Assembly (NCBI GenBank): GCA_020746875.1
Contig: JAGTJL010000010.1
Coordinates: 1,860,001 to 1,924,000 of the forward strand
Reading direction: 5' to 3'
DNA length: 64,000 bases
DNA from: Rhexocercosporidium sp. MPI-PUGE-AT-0058
Lineage: Eukaryota > Ascomycota > Leotiomycetes > Helotiales
Part shown: positions 43,420-54,929 of the stretch, in pieces
How positions within the stretch are numbered: the stretch's first letter is position 1
How the letters are laid out: each line of letters begins with the position of its first letter
Position numbers and translations under genes: made by a program
The notes under the pieces: model-generated
Told to the model about the DNA's origin: nothing
Database searches by the model: none
Seen by the model: only the letters and a program-made list of their open reading frames with translations

Positions 43420-45664
43420 CTCGTGTCCGTGGGGCCTGGCACGGGAGGGTTGGAAGAGCAGCGAGGCTGAAGATGAAACGGAACGAAGGAGTTCTTGGTG
43501 AAGATCAACCCGACTTGCATCCAAACTTACACATAAATAAAAGTTAAAAGAGAAACCGAATACTGTACGGTACGGTACCTTGAAAGGAGAGATCCCACTT
43601 TTCGCTTCCTTCCTCCTCCTTTCCTTCCAAGTCTACTTTAGAAAGTCTAGAGAAGGGAATCTCTCCTGCCCCATCGGCCACCCCAATCATAAATGAAGCT
43701 TTCGGTCATCAGACCCGACAATAAGATCCGACCAAATACGCCATCGTCCGAATCGAGCACACCCACACCACCACACCCTTGCATCTCCTCCCCGCAATCA
43801 GCGAGATATACGCGATGCATTCCCGCTATCGACCGGGAACCCATGTCGTTCGTTATCAGACGGTGTACCCATTCGGGATGTTTCCTCATCTTCAATCCCA
43901 CTTCAACTAATCCGACTCCATGGCTGGCAGACAGGCAGGCATGCTGACGTTCAAGAAAGACCGCCCGTGGCATCAATACATTGACCATCTTCTGCGAGAT
44001 GAATGTCTTGCTCCCTCTCGCCATCGGATTGGCTGTCACGTTAAATGGGCGATCTTGGAGAGGGCAGCTGGGTTTTTTCTGGATACGGAATATCAACGCG
44101 ATTCGAAAATGAGGGGTGCCAAAGGGACGGTGGAGAGATGAGCTATGACAGGTTCGCCGGTCTGATGTGTGGCTGCTGGGCGCTGCTGGGGGGGCTTTGT
44201 CTTTCCTTGGTGGAGCCTACCAATGAGAAGAGGGTCTTTCCCCTCACATCTCCGGCGCCAGTGAGCTAGAGGGAACGCCATAAGCGGTGGCTTTATTGAT
44301 TTTTTTTTTGGGTTGGTTTCTATCGTGAAGTTGGGATTATTCTGGAAGGGTGTACTGTAGACTTCGGCTTTTGAGCAATTGTGATTCCGGAGGAGGAGAG
44401 GTTGGTTGGACGTCATTTACACTGATCATTCTTCGTCCGAAGATAGATAGATCTTCATGTTCTGTTCTGCTTTAGACTAACTAAGATAGAGATAAAGGTT
44501 CTCTCCAGTGCTGTACTGTACCTAGATGTACCGTAGATATGCACGCTTGTAGCTTGTTCGAGTACATCATCCCCTTCTCCATGCATACGGAGATGCATGC
44601 ACTATGACCATTCACCGCTTGCATGCATTTGCCTTTGCCTTTGCAGCTGCATCTGCATCCGGATGTCGTAGTATTGATTTCGTGCCTCCTGTTCTCTCAT
44701 TCTCCTTTTTCACTCCTCTCTCGCTCGCGTCCTGATAGATTTGCAATTCCAGAAAAATTCCCCATACGATCGTGAATTAGATATCAAGAATCATCATCAA
44801 CCAATCAATTGATCAACCCGTCTATCATCTATCCACACCGTATTTATCTCTCCATCCTCTCCCATCTCTCCCCTTATCCACACCCTACCTCCTGTACTGT
44901 AGCTCCCTCCAAACATCCCAAAGCAGGACCCATGCCCATACCCTACCCACACCCCATCCCCCCATTACGGCGCACTACCCAAAACGATCCAGAAATAAAC
45001 CAACCACCACGCCATCCCACTTGTAGCAGCAGCAGCCTCTGTCCGGCCACAGCCTCGTGCTAGACTGTAGCGGGGGAGGAAGCTTTCAGGGAGCTTACAG
45101 GGAACTTGAAGGAAACTTAAAGGGAGCAAGGAAGTACCCTTCCAGCCCAAATCTAGCTGCAACAAGTCTTCCTCTAGCCAGGAACGGGGATAGACGGGTG
45201 ACGGAGGGAGAGGGGGGGGAGCTAGAGCTGGGTCTGAGCAGTGGCTGTGAGTGGACAGGTAATGGGAAGTGGATACTTTAATACAGTAGATACTTAAGGG
45301 GATACTGAAGTGGATAGTGAGGAGAAAGTCGAATCGAGATCCCCGGGTTTGGTGTCCTGGCTCCTGGTCTCCAGGCATTTACTTTTCACCACTCAGGGTC
45401 ATGTCAAGCCCAGCCGAAGGGAAGAAGTTCAATTCAATTCAAGTCTCTGCCTTCGCCTCTGCCTCTTTGCCTGCTCGGCACCCACCCAACCGCTACCGTT
45501 ATTATACTATTACTCTAGTTGTAGCTGCTGCAAAATTATACGTTACGGTATATTACTTTACAATACAGTCAGTCCTTTACGGTCTGGTACGTCCAGTCCA
45601 GTGCAGTCAGTCAGTGCTTAGACTCAACCCAAGCACGCCACGCCTCGCCACGCCACGCCAGACT

Positions 45665-45780
45665 CCCTCCTCCTCCTCCTCCTCCTCCTCCTCCTCCTCC
45701 CTTCCTCCGCCCTCCCTCACGAACTCTCCTCTCCACCAGCTCCTACACCAGACCAGCTCCTCCTCCTCCTCCTCCTCCTC
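45665..45780 (+). repeat. Two (CTC)n trinucleotide tracts
   Basis: CTC/TCC tracts at about 45665-45700 and 45758-45780 lie in a polypyrimidine zone about 700 bp upstream of the 46385 gene. Confidence 0.85.
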
Positions 45781-46384
45781 TTCCTCCTGTCTCCTCTCTC
45801 CCTCCCATGTCCTCTCGCAAACAGGCCTGCCTGTGCCCCGCCTATCCTCCCTCCCTCCCCTACCATACCCTGCTCTACACTACGCTACCCTGGTCCTGTT
45901 CCTGAGCCTGTGCTTCTGGCTTGTCCGATCCCTCAGCCATCCATCTCAACTTTAACGTCCCCGTCCTGATTGTTCCTGATCAGAAGAAAGAAAAAGAAAA
46001 GAGAAAAACCACTACCAAGGCGTCAGTTCTTTTTCTGTCGTTCGTTCCCCGTCACCACGAACTCTAATCGGCAGCCCGAGGAACCTCTATCGCCACCTGC
46101 ACTCCTGTCAACCACATACAGTCCCGCACATACCGCATATACCTTACACCCGCTATCCTATCCGCCTCTTCCCACCCTCCGTCACCCTCTTCACAGACTT
46201 CCTGAACCAGCATCCCCCCCGTCAATCTTCACTATATCAGACTTCAACCAATGCCCGCCCAGTAATCGACATAGCACACCGGTGGTATCACCAGTAGCTA
46301 GGGATCCCACCAGCCGCATTAGCGGATGCACCCGAGCCAAAAGGCAAAAGGGCACAGGCACAGGGCACAGCAATCATCGTCAGG

Positions 46385-48719
46385 ATGGCTTCCCACAACA
46401 CCATCAACTCCTCGTCCTCTTCGTCCGAGGGAGACGATAACCTCCTCCAGATCATCTTCGAGCCCGAAGACGACTCCTTCTTCTCCTTCGTCACCGATCC
46501 CAGCAGCGGAGCCACCACGCCTCGACAAGACACCATGAAGGAGGTTCAGGTTCCCCAGCATCCCATCCCCTCTATGCAGGCGGCCTTCGCGGAGTCCATG
46601 CACGAGTCCTCTGCCGCCTCCACCCCGACCATACCGAAGAATCGAATTGGAAATGCCGCCGCGAGGAGGAAGCTCCTGATCGACCAGGATGTCGACGAGG
46701 ATACACATGCCGCGAGGTGGAAGCAGAAACCAGGTCAACAATACCACGAGCTCTGGAAGCTCATGGCCCAGATCTCCTTCGGTGTGTATCTCCTCATAAA
46801 CGGCATTGCCAAGGACAACGAGCAGGTCATGAATATACTCCAGGGGCATGTGGACGAGGTCGACGAGTTTCTGGAGACCACCTTGGAGGATTTTGACCTA
46901 GCACAAGAGGATATCGAGGAGCGTCTAAAGTTCTTGAAGCTCCCGTTGGAGAATATCATTATTTTCGATGCTATGCTCGAGGATCGGAATTTCAGACTGC
47001 AGATTGTCAATGGGAACGAGAGGATCGAACATGTTATTACGAGGACGGCGAGGGCAATGAGCGATGCGTTGAAGGATGTTCAGCAGGGGCTGGACGCTTG
47101 CAAGGAATTCACAATATATTTGGCTCAGGAACAGGATAATTCCGACTGGTTGAAGGATAAACCGGACATGGAAAAGGTGTTCGTTGCAATGAAGGGGAAT
47201 GTGGAGGGCTGGTACAATGCCTATGTGTCACTTCAAACCAAGGGAAATCATCTTGGTGTAGCTCTGGTACAACTAGGATCGATAGTGGCAGAGATGGATC
47301 GAAGAGCTGGTGAGATCAGTCGCAAGACACGAGTACGTTTCTCCCTCCTGGACTTCTTTCCTGGCTCACAATTTGCAGTTTAGCAGTGCTTCCCCTGAAC
47401 CTTCACCGATGGCTTCTCCACCACAATCCCCCGAATCGAAATTGATGCGCCAGTCGATGCTGAAGAGCCTCCCATCAGATCCAAATATGATTACACCAGC
47501 TATTCGAGCAACCCTTCCTGTCTTCCAACTCGTCCATGACCGCGAACGAACTCCTGAGCATGACTCTGGACGATATTCCTCGGAAGAAGAGGTGGAGGAA
47601 GAGGAAGTAGCAGAAGAGGAGCCAGAATTCACACTTAAACCACATACATACACACCTGTACCATCACCACTACCTTCTCCTAAACCACCGGCCGCTCCGA
47701 TTCAAGCTCCACCTTCACCCCCTCCAGAGGTTCACCGACCACCCCCTGAGACCCAACAACCTCCGGAAATCAAACAAAGATCTTCGTTACGGAACCGTTT
47801 CTCTCTGGGAAAGAAGAAAGAGACACCTCCCGAAATAACTTTGCAAGCTCCTCCCCCGTTAGATACATATTGGGGTGCTCGTCAACGAGTCACTTCGTCA
47901 CAACCTACACCACGTGAACGTCAGAATTCGGCACTGGGTGAGAGACACAGCTCTGCACCGAGAGAGAGACAGGAATATACGCCTCGAGAGGCACATCACC
48001 CCATACAGAGGGAGAGACAGAACTCGGTGTTTAGTGAGAGACAAAACTCGATTCCACAAGATAGACAAAGCTTCATCCCCCGCGAACGACAGGCATCTAT
48101 AACTACACCTCCTTCACGAGGCCTCGACTCGGCTTATTGTTCCGATTTCGAAAAGAACTCTCCCCAGAACCTCTCTCAACCCACACCTCTCACCCAGACA
48201 GTCTCCCACCAATCTTCCGGCAGCCGCAATACAAACGGTTCCCAATCCAATAACCGCCACCAATTCGCCCGCGAATTCGTCCCCTCCCCACGATCCGAAC
48301 AACAATTCTTCCGTCCCGTTCAAGCCTCGCCTCATTCGCCCCTCCAAAGACCATGGACAGCAGGTCCCTCGAACCCCTTACACATGCACTCCAACTCCTC
48401 GACATCCAACCTCTCCTCCCACCGCGACTACCACCACGCCCACACACCCTCTCAACTCGGTAACCGCCGCGGTGCACCGAGCACGATGGGCATGTCCGTC
48501 ATGAGCGACATGACGATGATGACGGAAATTGATGCGAACGGCGAGAAGAAGAAGGTCAAGAAGAAACGCAGCGCATTTGGTTGGCTGAAGAAGGCTTTTA
48601 GTCTGAGTGAGGAGGAGAAGGCTGCTTTTGAGGAGAAGAGGAGAGGGATGGAGGGGGAGAGGAGGGAGTATTATGAAGGCCAGAAACAGCGCTGGGTCGA
48701 TGGGAGGAGGGTTAAGTGA
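46385..48719 (+). CDS. Uncharacterised fungal protein with helical core and RERQNS-type repeats
   Basis: Exons 46385-47332 and 47379-48719 (46-bp intron, GTACGT...TTGCAG) give 762 residues. Residues 1-60 are Ser/acidic-rich. Residues about 115-315 are helical and conserved-looking (ELWKLMAQISFGVYLLINGI, LLEN/ERIEHVITRTARAMSDAL) and may be coiled coil. Residues about 315-690 are disordered, Pro/Ser-rich and contain an acidic run (SSEEEVEEEEVAEEEPE). They also hold a loose tandem repeat of RERQNS/ERHSS/RERQEY/DRQSF units near 505-560. The C-terminus is basic, with EKKKVKKKRSAFGWLKKAFS followed by an acidic/basic helix, which could bind membranes or nucleic acid. I do not recognise the family by name. 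It looks like a conserved cytosolic scaffold or signalling protein. Confidence 0.8.
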
Positions 48720-50633
48720 GGGGTTACTTAGGGGCGCGGGATGCAAGGGGTGGATTGATATTTCGCGAAGGATACCACACATTTAATCATAAGGCCCAAA
48801 ATAAAACACGGAGGCAAGGAAAAGTAGTGGAACTGGGGGGATTTGGCTGCGTACCTGCATACATCGAAGAGTAGCGAGCGAGCATTTGGAGCATTTGGTT
48901 TGGAGCGTATGTGTTTGGAGACAGGCTTCTTGTACGATACGATCGATACCTTTCGGGTTCTTTCACTTTGAGTTGAGCTGGCTGAGCTGTTTGGTTTTGA
49001 GACAGTCTGATAGTTGATAGTTGATACCCGTTCTTTGCGAAGCAAGCACGTTGACCCTTTTACCTCTCTCTCTCTCTGTCTTTCTCTTTGATTTCTGAGG
49101 TGAAAAAGTGTGCTGCCTCGCTTCACTACCCTTCTATCTGGTTTTCACGCCCCGGGTTTGAGACCCCAATAGACCTCATCTTACTCATTCCTCTTGGGCG
49201 ATGTATTTACACCTCTCCAAGTGCTGCCTCGTGAATTCTGAATTCCGAATTCTAGAATGATAGGCTTGGGTTGGGTTGTGGGGAGAGTATGGGCAGGATC
49301 CCCTCATAGTACTCAGAAACGCAGAACGCTGAACGCGAAATTAATACCGCTATCTTGCATGTCTCTCTACATGTCCTTCGTGCCGTGTTTTTGTCTCAAC
49401 GCTGCCTTTTAAAGCGGAAATTAAATCGTCGTATAGGACATCCATGAGACGAGGACGAAGGGTATGATCCATGCGTCTCGCCTCGCCTCGCCTCGCCTGC
49501 TTACTGGGAAACGTAAGCGATCGATGGCTTGCCATTCGGCTGGGATGTGTATTTTTTCTTCTTCTCCTGTTTCTGTATTAAATGGTATAACGGTACTTTT
49601 AAGTGCACAGAACTTACTTCGCAACTTGTATCGTATCGTATCGTAAGTGAGATATCGACGTTTTTCCGGGATGGATGGAACTAAGGTGTTGTGGCTTGGC
49701 TTGGCTTGGCTGGCTGTGTTGACATTTGCTTGTGGGTCTGGTGTTTAAGCGAGATACCTGGGATGGGATGGGACGTGTTTCTCTTTCTTCACTCTTCTCT
49801 TGACATTTAGTCTGGGACCGAAGGAATCATTCTTTTCGCACGACTCGTGTTGGGTTTTGTATTGGGAGAAGGATAACATGCAATCCATTTATTGGCTCTT
49901 TGAACTGACGGTGGAAGTGCACATGTGTCTCTCTGCCTGGTATTTCAACTATTAAATATCCCTGCTGTACAAAAAACTCATCCAGGATATGGAGAATGAC
50001 ATCTAATAATTTATTACTAGGCTCCATATGTCGCATGTAAGGCTTGTTATATATACCTCCTCCCTATCGTCGCTATATCGTCCATATGTTGACTCCCCGG
50101 CCTACAACCCTTCACCTCAAAAGTCGTTTTTCCTTAGACCATCACTCATATCTCGCTCCTAAGCCAGTGAAGCTCCTTCACACCCCTCTTTCCGCTCGTA
50201 GAGCTTCAGTACATGCTCAGCTGGATGTCAGTTCAGTACAAAGCGGCACTTGACGACTGCAAGGCGGGGCTCGGTGGTCAATGGCTGGCCATGGAAGTCA
50301 AAGGAGTCTCGAAGAGTACAGTACTCTTTACGCTGCGATTGGGAGTGCTTCTCATAGCATGATTTGGAAATGTCTTTGATACCTAGGAGATTCTTATATC
50401 GAGCCTGTGCCGCAACACTACTACAGCTAAGTATGCTGAGCCTTTCCCTAGGAACTAGTACCCACGCTGAATAGTCATGTCAGAGTGCTAGCCAAAGCTA
50501 GAGAAGGCTTGTTCCAAGCCACCCGCTATCATATTATTATGACATCAAGTGTCCGAATAAATGATTGAACTATCGCAGGGGTGTTTGGAGTTTGACATCA
50601 AATTCCCCTCGGTTAGCTGTATAAATATCGAGC
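48720..50633. other. Intergenic
   Basis: No gene is visible in 1.9 kb. The region has GCCTC tandem units (49477-49498), a GTATCGTATCGTA run (49627-49643), GGCTTGGCTTGGCTTGGCTG (49693-49712) and a GAATTC-rich palindromic patch near 49231-49258. Confidence 0.5.
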
Positions 50634-51569
50634 TTGGCACTTTTACAACGAGGTAAGGTATTTGACATTGTACAGTACTTTCCAAGAGACAGCTTTCAAG
50701 ATGGCACAAGTACATCCAGTGTTACCTTACCAGCTCCAACACTAGTACCAGGCACCCATACAACAAGTCCCAATATCGCCATACCAACCTCAACCTCAAC
50801 CTCAGCTCCACAACACAAACCTCCCCCCACCACGCCACCTCCTACCACGCACTCCTCAACAGACCTCGTAATCGCCCTCCAAAAGAACGACCCCAACCCC
50901 CTCTTCTACATCATCACCCACAACCCCTGGAGCAGCAAACCAAGCGTCATCCTCCACTCTAGCAACTCACCAGCATCTCCCGCTCTGGCAAGCGCCAAGA
51001 TCCCCTCCCTCGGGAGGATCGGGAGCGGCATGACCATCATCGTATTCTCTCCACCCTCCCCTGGAGCAACATCAGGTGGAATGAGCCAACGGCTAGAACT
51101 CCCCGCCCAGACGATGAAGAAGAGCGGCGGGAGTTTCTACTTCAATGCCGCGGTGGTGGGCGGTTCCATCAAGGAGATGTTCGAGTGGAAGCGCCATGGG
51201 ATGAAGCTCACGAGGGCGAGTTCGGGGATAGTAGTTGCGGCATGGGCGCCGACTAGGAATGTTTTTTTTCTTTCTTCTCGTCCGAGGATCCTCCTTGCTC
51301 TGTGATCTTGGGCTTCGGATTGTCACCCTTTATTCTAATCCTAGGACATTTAGATTTTTTGAGAGCCATACAGGGAGCATGCTGACTTGTTGAATAGTAA
51401 GGGGACGAATAAGAAGGGGAAGATGGCATTTTTGGGGGATGGGTGTGTGTTCGGGGAGGACTTTGAACGTATGGCTGTTATCACTGTGGCGGGGATCATG
51501 GAGAAAAAGAGGGGAACGAGGACTAGTAATGCTGGAGCTATTGGAGCCGCGGGAGAGCTGGCTGGTTGA
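50634..51569 (+). CDS. Uncharacterised fungal-family protein, start uncertain
   Basis: The frame at about 50700-51260 has the pattern of a fungal family of unknown function. A Pro/Thr-rich N-terminus is followed by STDLVIALQKNDPNPLFYII, SVILHSSNSPASPALASAKI and FYFNAAVVGGSIKEMFEWKR. After a break, NKKGKMAFLGDGCVFGEDFE and MAVITVAGIMEKKRG end the protein at 51569. The two parts can be joined by an intron 51261-51365 in phase 0, but its donor is GTTTTT, which is weak. No in-frame ATG is present before residue about 130, so the first coding exon is probably upstream (a GTAAGG donor is at 50653). It could be functional or a recent pseudogene. Confidence 0.5.
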
Positions 51570-52422
51570 GGGAAAGTCGAACTGGCGCCATTGAACGTGT
51601 CAGAGTAAACATTTCATGTGAGAAGAATATTTCGTGTCATTTGTCCGTACTTCTGGTTGTTTTGAATGCTGCGATGTCTGTTTTGAGTTATGACTCTTCG
51701 GTATAATTTGTACTTGTTTGAGAAGTACCCTGACCTTCTTGGAAAAGTTGTCCTTGGTGTTAGTACCGTACTGACAGTACGTATTATGTCCTCATTTCTT
51801 TCGCAATCTTACTTCCCAGCGACTGACCTCTCAAGCCCTACCTGTAGCTTAGTTCTTCGGCGGAGCTAGTGAGATGTTGCCACAAGCTTATGACTTGACT
51901 CGACTTAACTTGACTTGCTTAAAGCATTAGATGAACCTATCCTCTATTTCTGTATATACGATTTATTCAATGCTCTAGGTTCAGTGTTTTTTATACTGAT
52001 AGCGCCTTAGTCTGAATGCCCCTAGATCAGTATCAATTTTCCCTGTCACTGATTCCGCTTTAGTTTTTGGACGTAAGCAAACCCGAGTGAGAACATCCCC
52101 GAGCAGAGCCTGAGCAAAAAGCCTTCTCAGCTCCTTTGGTCACAGTTGGCCCAAGCAAGTGTCACATCGAGATTTGGGTAGGGAATCCTACCGGAAATCG
52201 GTCGCAAATTTCCAGCCGATTTTGCCTGCTAAAAATTCGCGAAATGGCTTGGAAACGACTAATTCATCCACGTGACTGCTTCAGATGCAAGTCGTCGGGT
52301 TCAGCTCTGAAACTACTGTGCAGCAAGAAGTTATCTACCAACTACAGTAACATTACTACCATTAATCATCACTGTTTCACTTAAGCTCCATTTCCCAAAG
52401 CATCTCCTGTTTATGGTTCAAG
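51570..52422. other. Intergenic
   Basis: Nothing recognisable. This includes the promoter side of the broken HET gene. Confidence 0.5.
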
Positions 52423-54724
52423 ATGGAGAACAGTAGTACGCAGGAGTCTGATGCCAATGAAATTATCAACCCCGAAAGCCAAGCCAGAGCCGGGGACTCG
52501 ATTGCACGACAGCTTGACTCTAGTGAACCTTCAAGGAAGTGGCCGGCGTGCCTGGCATGCTATGACCTGGAGCACTGGCCAGAAATTCAACAGAGCTTGG
52601 AAGGATATCACTGCTGGCCTAACAATGGGACGGCATTCACCGGGTTCACAGTAGATTGGAGACAAAACATGACCTCGTTTATTCTTCAGAGAGCGCTCAA
52701 AGAAATCCTCGAGGCGCAGCAGAACTGTGCCAAGTGCCGTCTACTCATTGCGGCTATCATGAGCGTGGAGGACGGCGGTTTGCCTGATGGTACAGTGGTG
52801 ACGATTGACGCAGTGGAAAACCTCCCTCTGCGGATTCCTATCAGCTCGACGGTCAGCCATGGCAGATTGAACTGTATCAATCCACCACCCCTTTGGAGTT
52901 CAACATAAAGGGGGGTTGCCCAGTCCCAGAACTCAGTACAGAGATGTTCTCGCCATTCGTTGGGAAAGCAAACGATTTAAAAGCATCTATGAATGCAGTG
53001 GAAGCTGCGAAGCTCACGACGGCATGGCTTACCGAATGTGTTTCAGAACACGAGGGCTGTGGTGGCGACGAGACATCTGTGTTGCCAAAAAGAGTCATTC
53101 ATGTCGGATCAGAGGATGTAAATCCACGATTGGTTGAGACAATTGACGGGCAGAGAGGTCGGTACGTTACGCTAAGTTACTGTTGGGGGCGGTCGATCAC
53201 GTTCACAACGACCACTGCCAATCTCACCACCCGCTTGACAGGATTTTCAACTTCGGAGCTTCCGAAGACGATCAAAGATGCGGTTCGCTTCTGCCGTCAC
53301 ATGAAGATTGAATATCTTTGGGCTGATTGCATTTGCATAATTCAAGATGACCTCGACGACTAGAGGGAGGAGTCTAGTAAGATGGCATCTATATACCAAA
53401 ACTCGACATTATCGCTATCTGCGACCTGCGCTGAATCTGTCGAAAAGGGTTGTTTTTCTGATGAAGGGCGGTGGTTTCGAAGGATCGTCCTTCAGGGCCA
53501 AGCGGGAGTCTTTCAACTAGGTGTGCGGATGGCGAGAATGGTCTGCCACCGATGCCTATTTGGTGACCTGGCATCCGAGTTACGAAATAGCGGTCGCGAA
53601 GAGGACCTCGCTCAACGATATCCAGTACTGACCCGAGGATGGATCTTCCAGGAGCGACTACTCTCTCGTCGAACAGTTCACTGTTCTCGAGGTGACTTGT
53701 TTTGGGAGTGCTTGGTTGCGCAGAAATGCGAATGCACGGGGGATTTCTTCGATCCGAATGAGCGCGGTGATCAACTTCCTCGTGGTATTGCTGTCATCGG
53801 CCCGAAGAAGAAAGACCACACGAGTTCCTCGGGGCTTTTGTTCAGAGCTCTTATGCTTGGAAAAGCCTTGCGCGATGCTAAACAGCTGGAGAGCTCATTC
53901 ACTGTCACAGCGCGGCCAGTGCAATATCGTGATCACAACGGCACACTACAGCTTTCAGGCTCGATCACCTTACCGGAGATGGATCTAGTGAATCTCGCGC
54001 AAAATGACCTAGCTGAGCGACAACCTTTTCACAGCTGGCGTAACATCACTATTGACTACAACGCGATGTGGATGGCACTCGTTGAAGTTTACACATCACG
54101 GAGGCTCACAAAAGCAACAGATAAGCTTGTTGCATTTTCTGGAGTTGCGAAGGTATTTGAGGCTCTGCTACATTTTCCACTTGGGGGATACTATGCTGGA
54201 CTGTGGAGAGCCTACCTTTGCCTCCACCTTTGTTGGGGAAGGCCACCAAGGCTAATGCCAACTGTTGCAATGCGTACTGGCGAACCAAGTTGGTCCTGGA
54301 GCTCCATTACTGAGCCTTATTCTTACATAATCATCTACCTACTATCTTTTCCGAAAGAAACCTCGATGAATTGGAGATTTTTAGGGTATTGGAGGTGGAG
54401 ACCACGCCTATAGGTGACAATTTCGGCGCCATCTCATGTGGTAAAATAGTCGGAACAGGGCCAGTAGTTGAGGCGAAAATTGAGTTTCTCCATGAGAATG
54501 ATACCAATGCATTGGCAGTTGGGGTCAGGGTGGAAGGGAGTAACCAAGTTTTCAACGTAGCCTGCGACATTTGCCAATGGAAGGAAGAATCTGATGAGTG
54601 GGCAGAAATGCAATCATCGGACAGGCTTGTATGGTTTTCATATACAGTTGGTCCATGTATCTTGCGGCAATACCTCAAGGGTGAAGACGTACAGTACAAT
54701 CTCCCCGCTTGCAAACATATTTGA
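52423..54724 (+). pseudogene. Broken HET-domain gene
   Basis: The N-terminal region opens at the ATG 52423, with a cysteine pair CLACYDLEHWP and CAKCRLLI. Near 52870 either a 50-bp intron (52874-52923) or a frameshift leads to the HET core: YVTLSYCWGRSITFTTTTAN, LPKTIKDAVRFCRHMKIEYL, then WADCICIIQDDLDD. A TAG at 53361 follows where HET proteins have tryptophan (DDW..ES..M..IY). The frame then continues MASIYQNSTLSLSATCAESV, with RGWIFQERLLSRRTVHCSRG and GEPSWSWSSI. Near 54340 the frame changes again before LEVETTPIGDNFGAISCGK, to the end at 54724. The nonsense codon fits TGG to TAG. Confidence 0.82.
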
Positions 54725-54929
54725 CGCCATATGGCATGCACTCCTGTCGATCCAAAAAAGACAGAGTCTCGTGCCGTACTGACACACACATGGATGGTAC
54801 TTCCCAATTCAAGCAATATTACCAAGTCCTATGCCTAGTTCCCAGATGATTTAACAAAACATGCAAAGTTACATTTGTTGCTCTTCGCAATAATTAGCTG
54901 CAAAGACCTTCATTGAAGCTTTGCAATGA

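Larger units (their letters stand above)
41484..46384. other. Long gene-free region and probable long 5' leader
   Basis: In 4.9 kb I find no gene with recognisable content. Open frames up to 212 codons (45317-45955) are low-complexity and pyrimidine-driven. The tract contains a direct repeat GAAGGTTTCTA at 41759-41783, the foldback at 42910-43030, a (CGAAA)n microsatellite at 43387-43419, and (CTC)n tracts near 45665-45700 and 45758-45780. The last 700 bp before 46385 are strongly C/T-rich, which fits the promoter and leader of a highly expressed or regulated downstream gene. Confidence 0.5.

Noticed and set aside
43647..44096. 149-codon minus-strand open frame in the gene desert
   Set aside because: No motif or neighbouring exon supports it.
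45317..45955. 212-codon open frame rich in Ser and Leu
   Set aside because: It is a product of CTC and pyrimidine tracts, not a conserved protein.
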